A stretch of 47,600 bases of DNA from an uncultured Opitutales bacterium (lineage in GTDB: Bacteria > Verrucomicrobiota > Verrucomicrobiia > Opitutales > Intestinicryptomonadaceae): the NCBI GenBank assembly GCA_900545715.1, contig URAJ01000017.1:1-47600 (forward strand). Reading direction: 5' to 3'. Shown one piece after another: positions 41,391-47,600 of the stretch (positions within the stretch are counted from its first letter, which is position 1; every line of letters begins with the position of its first letter). The translations under genes and the position numbers were made by a program. The notes below the pieces were generated by a model. It was not told the origin of the DNA and made no database searches. It worked only from the letters and a program-made list of their open reading frames with translations.

Positions 41391-43180
41391 TTGCTTTCCT
41401 TAGAAATTTTTGCGCCTCATTGGCGGCTTTGATAGTATTTTTTATAGCAGTGCCTTTCACGTTTCTGGTTATAATCGCGGCGGTGATTGCGTCGATAGGC
41501 GAGAAGGACAAATTAGAGGTCTCAAAAGGCGGAGTCCTCGTATTAGATTTGTCGGACGGGGTTTCCGAGACTTCCCCAGCAAGCAATTTTAAGATCCGCG
41601 GGAAGTTTTTTAAAACTCCCCCAGAGAGCACTTTTGATATATGCGCTAAAATACGGGCGGCGGCGGCGGACCCATCTGTGAATGCCCTGTTGATAAAGGG
41701 AAGTGCGGCAGACTCGCCTTCGGGGATATCGCTCGCGCAGGCTTCGGAAATAAGAGAGGCGGTCGAGAAATTCTCCGAGAAGGGAAAAGTTTCTTATGCG
41801 TATCTCGAAAACCCCTGCTTTGTGGACTATTATTTGGCGAGCGCCGCGCGGGCAGTCATAATGAATCCCTTCGGCTCGATGGAATACAAAGGGCTGGCAT
41901 TGCAGAGCGTGTATTTGGGTGGGGCGATGAAAAAATACGGCATTGGCGTTGCGCTTGTAAAGTCCGGCGAGTTTAAAAGCGCGGGCGAAATGTTTACGTC
42001 GGATAAAATGCCCGAATCGCAAAAAGCGCATTTGTCGAAAGTCCTTCAATCTCTATGGAGCGGCTGCCAATCGCAAATATCGGTCTCGCGCGGGATACCG
42101 GAAGCGGCCCTCTCTAAAATCGCGCGCGAGGAGGCGATATTTTCAGCCTACGACGCCAAAAAATTCGGGTTTGTTGATGAGCTTATGTATGCCGACACTC
42201 TAATCGAAATGCTAAAAACTACGTACGGCGAAAAGGGCAATACTTTTAAAAATTTGAGCATCCGCGACTATTCCGTTCCTGTTAACTATAACACGGCAAA
42301 AATAGCTGTTGTGGCTCTCGAAGGTGAGATTTGCGAAGACTCCGTGTCGTCGGGCAGAATGTCTGCAAAAAAAATAGCCGGAATACTCCGCCGCATTCGC
42401 GCCGACAACTCTGTGAAGGCGGTAGTGCTTAGGATAGACAGCCCCGGCGGAAGCGCCTATGCGAGCGAGGTCATACGCAGGGAGGTCGAGGCTCTCTCAC
42501 AAAAGGCAAAAGTAGTTGCCTCGTTCGGTTCCACAGCCGCAAGCGGCGCTTATTGGATTTCAACGGCAGCGCACAAAATATGCGCCGACGCATCTACGAT
42601 AACGGGGTCGATAGGCGTATTTTCAGTCGGCTTTGACATCGAAAAAATCGCGGCGGAGCACGGGGTGAAATTCGACGGCGTAAAGACCGACCCTATGGCG
42701 GATTTTATGTCGGCCTTGCGCGCGGCGGACGATAGGGATTTGGCGAAGATGAAAGACTTGTGCGACGATGTGTACGAAAGGTTTGTCATGCTTGTCTGCA
42801 AGTCCAGAAAAATGGATATAAAAGACGTTGAAAAAATCGCGGACGGCAAGATTTACACAGGTGCTCAGGCTTTGGAAATAGGTTTGTGCGACTCTATTGG
42901 CGGGGTTGAAAGCGCAATAAATGAGGCCGCGAAACTTGCGAAGATTGGCGGCTACAAGGTTGTTCAATACCCGAAATACGACCCGATTAGCGAGATTTTT
43001 CCGGTTGATTCCTCAAGCGCGGAAATATTGGGTAAAGCTCCGTCAGTATTCGGCGCGAAATTTGGTAAGTGCGCGGCATTTGTCGAGGAGACCGCAAAAT
43101 TATCGCGGGCGCCGTTAAAAAGGAGGGTTTATATGCGTATTTTCCCGACTTTTGAATTGTCCGGAGTTTCCGGAATGTAG
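41387..43180 (+). CDS. sppA: signal peptide peptidase SppA, long (67K) form
   Basis: Membrane-anchored serine protease of 597 residues that degrades cleaved signal peptides. One N-terminal helix (about 8-32) anchors it. Two tandem ClpP-like repeats follow, as in the long enterobacterial type: the first carries the catalytic lysine (SGEFKSAGE, about residue 206), the second the nucleophilic serine (STAASGAYWIS, about 390), together with RIDSPGGSAYASEVIRREVEAL and ITGSIGVFSV. The start is the ATG overlapping the pncC stop; the earlier in-frame codon would place the signal anchor oddly. A hydrophilic tail of about 60 residues ends the protein. No terminator was found after it. Confidence 0.95.
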   Translation: MIAFLRNFCASLAALIVFFIAVPFTFLVIIAAVIASIGEKDKLEVSKGGVLVLDLSDGVSETSPASNFKIRGKFFKTPPESTFDICAKIRAAAADPSVNALLIKGSAADSPSGISLAQASEIREAVEKFSEKGKVSYAYLENPCFVDYYLASAARAVIMNPFGSMEYKGLALQSVYLGGAMKKYGIGVALVKSGEFKSAGEMFTSDKMPESQKAHLSKVLQSLWSGCQSQISVSRGIPEAALSKIAREEAIFSAYDAKKFGFVDELMYADTLIEMLKTTYGEKGNTFKNLSIRDYSVPVNYNTAKIAVVALEGEICEDSVSSGRMSAKKIAGILRRIRADNSVKAVVLRIDSPGGSAYASEVIRREVEALSQKAKVVASFGSTAASGAYWISTAAHKICADASTITGSIGVFSVGFDIEKIAAEHGVKFDGVKTDPMADFMSALRAADDRDLAKMKDLCDDVYERFVMLVCKSRKMDIKDVEKIADGKIYTGAQALEIGLCDSIGGVESAINEAAKLAKIGGYKVVQYPKYDPISEIFPVDSSSAEILGKAPSVFGAKFGKCAAFVEETAKLSRAPLKRRVYMRIFPTFELSGVSGM

Positions 43181-43731
43181 GGGAGGTTTAAAATGGATTG
43201 ATATGCAGGAGGGCTTGCGGGGATAAGTTTTATTCTGCGGGAGCTTTCAGCAGATGCAATTTATATATCCGTAAAATAGAAGTAGCCAATCTATATGCCG
43301 CAATAATTCGCGAATTTAAATAATTAAAAGGCGTCAATAGATTGTATCTTTAAAAAACTATATTCTATGGGCAATTTTTTTACGGCGAGCATTACAAAAG
43401 CTTGGGCGGCTGGCTTGCTGGAGAGATAAAAAACAGATTCCAAAATACAAATTTTCTATGCCGCTTTTTCATTAGTCTGTGCGACAATAGTATTGCAAGG
43501 AATATTGACTCTACTGGATATCGGGCGGCTAATAACTTTGCTCTTTTTAGTTTCACAGCGCGCAAATGCGTATTTTTTGCGCAGGCAAATTGCAATTATT
43601 TGGGCTATGAAAAGTGCTCTTTTTACGATTTGTTGATGCAAGCGTATGCGATGTACTTGCAATTCGCAATGCCGGCGGTTTTACACAGCGCGAATGCGAG
43701 GTGGGATTTCCGCAAGGAATTTTGCAATATA
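43181..43731. other. gene-poor AT-rich region
   Basis: About 550 bases with no supported gene between sppA and the terminator hairpins of the CBM-like gene. One 135-codon plus-strand frame starting at TTG (43402) has no family features, unusual Cys/Asn/Phe composition, and runs through a terminator. A 7-bp hairpin GCGCAAA/TTTGCGC lies near 43560. An unrecognised small RNA or degraded gene is possible. Confidence 0.4.
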
Positions 43732-43802
43732 TTGCCGCCAGACTGCGGCAAAAAATGTAAAGTCCATAAAAAGGAAGGGTGCGCCCAGCGAAAGGCGCAC
43801 CC
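43732..43802 (-). terminator. tandem hairpins ending the CBM-like gene transcript
   Basis: Hairpin 1: GGGTGCGCC (43777-43785) with GGCGCACCC (43794-43802), perfect 9 bp, loop of 8, followed on the minus strand by TTCCTTTTTA. Hairpin 2: TTGCCGC (43732-43738) with GCGGCAA (43745-43751), loop of 6. The first is the probable terminator of the minus-strand gene ending at 43831. Confidence 0.75.
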
Positions 43803-43830
43803 AGTTTAGCTTCTATTTTATTTGGAAAAT

Positions 43831-44229
43831 TTAGAAGTTGGGGTGGCAGATGATAGTATCGCCGGCAGCGACTACAATATCTTCGCCATCGCTCCAAACG
43901 GAGTCGTTAATTAGGACTTTAAATGTGACGTTGCCTTTGGGAACTGCTTGTTCCCACAGCCATTCATCTTCGCCGACGCATTGCATTGGCACGCCTACAT
44001 TCCAATCCAAGCCGCCGCCGAGACCGCGTATGTACAGCTGGTTGCCCCAACCCGCATTGTACTTGGCGATGACTCTCGTGACCTTCTTGCAGGCAGAAGA
44101 TTTGCTCTGCCCGGCGACGTCACACGCGCAAGCCGCCGTTTTTGCCTTGGCGGACTTTTTGGAAGCCGTTGCCTTTGGCGTAGCGGCTTTGGTTGTCACT
44201 TTCTTGACTGTCTTTTTCGTGGCAGGCAT
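43831..44229 (-). CDS. histone-H1-like basic tail fused to a starch-binding (CBM20/48)-like domain
   Basis: Protein of 132 residues in two parts. Residues 1-32 are Lys/Ala/Thr-rich (KKTVKKVTTKAATPKATASKK), like histone H1 or bacterial Hc1 tails, with no hydrophobic signal. After a cysteine-containing linker (C34, C36, C47) residues 52-132 form a compact beta domain: AGWGNQLYIRGLGGGLDWNVG, EDEWLWEQAVPKGNVTFKVLIND and VWSDGEDIVVAAGDTIICHP follow the strand pattern of CBM20/CBM48/AMPK-type glycan-binding modules. A purine-rich ribosome site (AGGAAAGGA) precedes the ATG, and a strong terminator follows. The tail could bind DNA or polyphosphate and the domain glycogen or starch. The function is unknown and the combination is notable. 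Confidence 0.82.
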   Translation of the reverse strand: MPATKKTVKKVTTKAATPKATASKKSAKAKTAACACDVAGQSKSSACKKVTRVIAKYNAGWGNQLYIRGLGGGLDWNVGVPMQCVGEDEWLWEQAVPKGNVTFKVLINDSVWSDGEDIVVAAGDTIICHPNF

Positions 44230-44411
44230 TTTTTTTCCTTTCCTGATAAATAAGGTTCTATTACCTCATTAGTTAAGTCGGTATTATTTTCCGAGTCCGA
44301 GAAATAAATCAAGCATTAAATTATTTATTTTTTCCCTTATCGGAAATATAATTTGCCTATCTTTATCTATCGTATAAAACGCCCGATATATAAATTTGTT
44401 TTAAAAAAAAT

Positions 44412-44444
44412 AAAAAAACCGCCTAAAAAGGCGGCTTTTTTTTT
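44412..44444. terminator. bidirectional intrinsic terminator
   Basis: CCGCC (44419-44423), loop TAAAAA, GGCGG (44430-44434), flanked by A7 (44412-44418) and a T-run from 44436. It serves the minus-strand PpiD-like gene ending at 44460 and would also stop plus-strand transcription. Confidence 0.8.
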
Positions 44445-44459
44445 CAAAAAATGGAATTT

Positions 44460-46103
44460 CTATTCGATTTCGTCAGTTCCATCGGAATTGGCGGAATACT
44501 GTTTGGATATCATCTCGCTTACGACATTTAGAGCCGAAATTTGCGAGAAAGAGCGTTCCGCATTTTCTTTTAAAGAAGTGAAATCTTTGTCAGAAACGTT
44601 GATTGCAGGCGGAGTGAACTTGGACACGAAAATTATATATCCGTCACCCGCGACTGTTTGCATAGCCGACATTTTTCCGGCTGCAAGCTTCGGCAACTCC
44701 GAACTTGCGACCGCATTGAGCGCGTATGAGGCGTTGTCTTGGGAGGGGGAGGCTATGACATAATTTTTAAATTCTTCGATTTTCGCTCCTCCTTCTTTTG
44801 AAATCTTTGCAAATGCCGCCTCGTCTTTTGCAGATTTGAGCGCTTTTTCGAGGGTGGATACGCGTTCTGCGAAAAGTTTCTGCTTTTGCGACAATTTGTA
44901 ATCGGCCTCAACTTTAGCCTTTACTTCGTCGAGCTTGGGCAGATATGAGGGAACTTTTTCGGAAAGAATTGCGACGGTTACGCCGTTTTCCGAAGGAATG
45001 GGGTCCGAAAAGAATAGTTTTTCGTCGAGCTTTATGCCTACCTGCGCAATCGATATATCGACGCCTTCGGGCAGTTTTTGGTCGGTCGTTCTAAAAAGCG
45101 GGAGTTTCTTCACTTCAGCTTTCGCGTCGGCGACGAGCTTTTTAAGTTCGGCGGAGCCCATTTTTACACCGGAGTCGTATATGGAAATTGCGAGGTTTTC
45201 AGCGGCTTTTGCGGCGGCTCTCAAAGAGGAGTCCGCGAGCACGTCAGCCTTTACTTTGTCGGCAATTTCCGATAGCGCGGGCATATAGGGCTTGCCGTCT
45301 TTTTGCGTGGCGTACTTGCGCATGTTGGAGCCGTAGAAGGCGGAGATTTCCGCATCTGTGGGCGTTGGCACCGATGCCGCGTATTTCACCGACGGGAAGA
45401 ATACTGTTTCGAGTATTACGCCTTCGCCAATTCTGTAATTTTCAATGTTTTCCTTGAAGAACTTTTCGAGATCCGCCTGGCTTACTTTTATTTCAGGCTT
45501 AAAGTTTTCAAATTGGAGAATCGCCATTGCGAAGTCCCATTTGCCGTAGAATTTTTTGTACTGATTTTCAATGTATGAAAGCGGCAAGTATCCGGGACCG
45601 CCCATCAATTTTTCAACTTTATTGGCGAGGGCGTTCTGGGAGATTATATACGAGAGAAGCTCTTCGCTCATGCGGCCGCGGTCGCTCACAAATTTCTTCC
45701 ATAATTCGGGGTCGAAATTTCCGCTCGCATTCTTAAATGCGGGGGAGGACTGCACATATTCCCTAAGTTCGTCTTCGGAAACTTGGCTCATTCCCAATTC
45801 GCGGGCGGCGGACAAGAGGTAGGCTTGGCGCAACATTAGCTGTGTCATCTGCTGCTGTGTGCGTATATTCTTCTGCCCGAGAATGGCGTCATAGACAGCC
45901 AAGTTTTGCAGATTGGCCTTCACATTTTCGTCGGACAGATTGTAGCCGTAAAATTCTTTCGTATTATCCCAAGCGCGGTTTCTATCGCCGAGGAACGGAA
46001 CAGAGCCAATCGTAAATACGAACGCTATCACGATTGCTACCAACAGCACCATGAATACGGGTTTATGGTGTTTTTGCAGAACGATTTGAATCCAAGTAAT
46101 CAT
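44460..46103 (-). CDS. PpiD/SurA-like membrane-anchored periplasmic chaperone
   Basis: Predicted inner-membrane-anchored periplasmic folding factor of 547 residues. A cytoplasmic tail with HHKP precedes one helix (PVFMVLLVAIVIAFVFTIGSV, about 14-34), the layout of PpiD. The SurA-N-like helical region follows (about 60-180), with LMLRQAYLLSAARELGMSQVSEDELREYVQ and the FDPELWKKFVSDRGRMSEELL pattern. Further repeats suit a chaperone arm. I do not see a canonical parvulin core (ASHIL... and GGDLG) between residues 210 and 440, so prolyl isomerase activity may be lost or strongly diverged. The start at 46103 follows a good promoter by about 20 bases. Confidence 0.82.
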   Translation of the reverse strand: MITWIQIVLQKHHKPVFMVLLVAIVIAFVFTIGSVPFLGDRNRAWDNTKEFYGYNLSDENVKANLQNLAVYDAILGQKNIRTQQQMTQLMLRQAYLLSAARELGMSQVSEDELREYVQSSPAFKNASGNFDPELWKKFVSDRGRMSEELLSYIISQNALANKVEKLMGGPGYLPLSYIENQYKKFYGKWDFAMAILQFENFKPEIKVSQADLEKFFKENIENYRIGEGVILETVFFPSVKYAASVPTPTDAEISAFYGSNMRKYATQKDGKPYMPALSEIADKVKADVLADSSLRAAAKAAENLAISIYDSGVKMGSAELKKLVADAKAEVKKLPLFRTTDQKLPEGVDISIAQVGIKLDEKLFFSDPIPSENGVTVAILSEKVPSYLPKLDEVKAKVEADYKLSQKQKLFAERVSTLEKALKSAKDEAAFAKISKEGGAKIEEFKNYVIASPSQDNASYALNAVASSELPKLAAGKMSAMQTVAGDGYIIFVSKFTPPAINVSDKDFTSLKENAERSFSQISALNVVSEMISKQYSANSDGTDEIE

Positions 46104-46125
46104 ACTATAAATTTTTAAAGGGGTG

Positions 46126-46154
46126 AATTTATCTACAAGTGTCGGATATGTCAA
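46126..46154 (-). promoter_or_regulatory. sigma70-like promoter of the PpiD-like gene
   Basis: Minus strand: TTGACA (46154-46149, perfect), 17-base spacer, TAAATT (46131-46126). The ATG is at 46103, giving a leader of about 16 bases. Confidence 0.6.
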
Positions 46155-46239
46155 TCTTTGAAACGCGCAAAAAAACTGTTTGCCGAAAAACTCTTTGCGG
46201 CTTGTAAATTTCCCATAAAAAAACAATATAGAGCGGAAA

Positions 46240-47600
46240 ATGAGTGAGAATCTAAAAACCGCCCTGATTTTGTGCGCCGGCTACGGAACCCGACTAAGAC
46301 CCCTTACGGATAAACTTCCCAAGCCGCTTTTGCCCGTGCGCGGAAAGCCCGCAATATTTGCTGTCATGGACAAGCTGCGCGCGGCGGGCGTATATGATTT
46401 CCTCATAAATGTGCATCACTTGCCCGAAAAATTTGCCGAAATTTTTGAGCTTCCGCCCGACTCTTTTAAAAGAGGGCGGCTCGCCAAGACGCACTATTGC
46501 GGCTCTTCTGTGAGGCTTGTCTTTGAGCCGCAAATACTCGACACCGGCGGCGCCGTAAAAAATATACTGCCTTTTATAGACACCTCAAAGCCGCTTGTGG
46601 TCCATAACGGCGACATATATTTTGATTGCCCGGCAGATGAATTTCTCTCCGCCGCGCAAGAAAATGTCTCAGACGCCGCCTGCGCCGCGACCCTTTGCCT
46701 GCGCTCCGGCGGGAATATGCCAAATGTTGGCGTCGATTCGCTCGGAAACGTTTGCGACATGCGATTTGCGCTTGCCGCGCCTTATGAGAAAATCGCCCAG
46801 TACGCGGGTTTTTTTGTTCTCAATCCGCTGATATTCGACCGCTTTCGCCGCGCCAAAACCGCTAAATTCTCGGTGGTGGATATTTTCTTGGATGCACTGC
46901 GCGCCGGGGAGCGCATTGCGGGATTTTTTGCCGACGGCGGCGAATGGGCTGATATAGGGACCCGCGCCGAATACGCGCGTCTAAATTCCCGCGGGCTTCC
47001 GGACGAGTGGGCGGCGCTTGCCGAACTTTGCGAGTGCGGATTTGAGCCAAACGAGGCTGATATAAGAAAAGTCGCAAAGGGGGCGTCGACGCGCGCTTTT
47101 TATAGATTTTCCAAAGGCGGGGAAAAACTTGTGGGCTGTTTCTATTCGGATTTGCCGCGCGAGAATTTCTTGTACGCGCCGATAGCGGAATTTTTGTACA
47201 GTTGCGGTGTTCCAGTGCCAAAAATTTTATTCCACGACGCGCATAAAAAAATAATCGTAATGGAGGATGCAGGCGCGCGCGACATCGGCGAATTGCCGCC
47301 GGAAGAGAGGCAGGACGCATATTTTGCCGCTTTGCGCGCGGCGAAAATTTTACATACAAAAGCTTCCGAAAAATTCGCCGCAAATCCCATAGAATTGTGC
47401 CCTCCATTCGACGCCGATTTATACCGGTGGGAGCAGGATTATTTTTACAGAGAGTGCGCGCAGGGAGTTTTTGGCATAAATATTCCGCGCCCAGATTCCG
47501 ATTTTGAAGTTTTGACGCGCAGGTTATTGGATTTCCCGCGCAGGTTATTGTTTAGGGATTTTCAATCGCAGAATATTATGGTTTCGGAAGGCGGAGATAT
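46240..47600 (+). CDS. fused nucleotidyltransferase-sugar kinase, MurU-AmgK-like (3' end beyond window)
   Basis: At least 453 residues, open to the window end. Residues 1-240 are a nucleotidyltransferase: LILCAGYGTRLRPLTDKLPKPLLPV (start near 10), then LDTGGAVKNILPF and VVHNGDIYFD, the order seen in MurU (MurNAc-1-phosphate uridylyltransferase). From about residue 270 an aminoglycoside-phosphotransferase-like kinase follows: KGASTRAFYRF, the EDAGARDIGEL hinge and RDFQSQNIMV, where Asp and Asn of the catalytic loop are kept and the usual preceding His is Phe, as in AmgK relatives. AmgK plus MurU rebuilds UDP-MurNAc from recycled cell-wall MurNAc, bypassing MurA. Here both steps would be on one chain. 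A TATAGA box at 46227-46232 lies 7 bases before the ATG. Confidence 0.88.
   Translation, partial: MSENLKTALILCAGYGTRLRPLTDKLPKPLLPVRGKPAIFAVMDKLRAAGVYDFLINVHHLPEKFAEIFELPPDSFKRGRLAKTHYCGSSVRLVFEPQILDTGGAVKNILPFIDTSKPLVVHNGDIYFDCPADEFLSAAQENVSDAACAATLCLRSGGNMPNVGVDSLGNVCDMRFALAAPYEKIAQYAGFFVLNPLIFDRFRRAKTAKFSVVDIFLDALRAGERIAGFFADGGEWADIGTRAEYARLNSRGLPDEWAALAELCECGFEPNEADIRKVAKGASTRAFYRFSKGGEKLVGCFYSDLPRENFLYAPIAEFLYSCGVPVPKILFHDAHKKIIVMEDAGARDIGELPPEERQDAYFAALRAAKILHTKASEKFAANPIELCPPFDADLYRWEQDYFYRECAQGVFGINIPRPDSDFEVLTRRLLDFPRRLLFRDFQSQNIMVSEGGD

Noticed and set aside
43402..43809. 135-codon plus-strand open frame in the gap after sppA
   Set aside because: It starts at TTG without a ribosome site, has atypical Cys/Asn/Phe content, shows no family motif, and runs through two terminator hairpins of the opposite-strand gene.
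1..47600. CRISPR array, prophage or insertion sequence
   Set aside because: No regularly spaced repeats, transposase, integrase or phage structural gene could be recognised anywhere in the window.

Overview
The window looks like a chromosomal segment of a Gram-negative bacterium, most likely from Verrucomicrobiota (Opitutae-like). Support: an envelope polysaccharide locus with undecaprenyl-linked chemistry, an MsbA-type exporter, lipobox and twin-arginine exported enzymes, menaquinone synthesis, a lone pseudopilin, a PpiD/SurA-like anchored protein, and start codons that mostly lack a Shine-Dalgarno sequence. The phylum call is an inference from gene repertoire. No rRNA, tRNA, CRISPR array, transposase or phage gene was found.

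Region 1 (1-20.2 kb) is a surface-glycan locus. The left part has WbpE/WbpD-type enzymes for a diacetamido-uronic acid, two divergent Wzy/WaaL-like membrane polymerases or ligases, an unknown anchored protein, a minimal PglC-type initiating phosphoglycosyl transferase, a GT-C glycosyltransferase and a HAD-UbiA fusion that probably makes a polyprenyl-phospho-pentose. A self-contained unit for a 47-residue basic protein sits at 8.7 kb. The right part is one long minus-strand operon: rfbF-rfbG-rfbH (CDP-glucose to the CDP-3,6-dideoxyhexose branch), an SDR, a ThDP enzyme, a GT2, a polysaccharide pyruvyl transferase and another GT2, with an MsbA-like flippase upstream. RfbFGH plus ThDP enzyme plus SDR resembles the yersiniose A (branched octose) pathway, but the E3 reductase is not in the window. 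rfbF carries an apparent +1 frameshift in a five-base homopolymer, and the aminotransferase at the left edge may also be frameshifted.

Region 2 (20.3-33.2 kb) mixes housekeeping genes (rsmG, ndk, an RluA-type pseudouridine synthase) with exported catabolic-looking enzymes: a NodB-fold deacetylase-like protein, a GH42-like lipoprotein, a Tat-type FAD oxidoreductase, a DapA-fold Tat lipoprotein lacking the family tyrosine, and a GH65-like hydrolase. A pseudopilin lies among them.

Region 3 (33.4-47.6 kb) is mostly core: menG/ubiE, an atypical ClpX without the zinc domain, HU/IHF, hisS, an NCS2 purine permease, comM, pncC, sppA, a PpiD-like protein, and a fused MurU-AmgK-like gene cut by the window end. 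Between them, after a 650-base gene-poor stretch, is a 132-residue protein joining a histone-H1-like basic tail to a starch-binding-like domain.

Regulatory signals that can be read by eye include sigma70-like promoters with 15-17 base spacers, several placing the start site at the ATG (probable leaderless mRNAs), a palindrome inside the divergent comM/pncC promoters, and several hairpin terminators.
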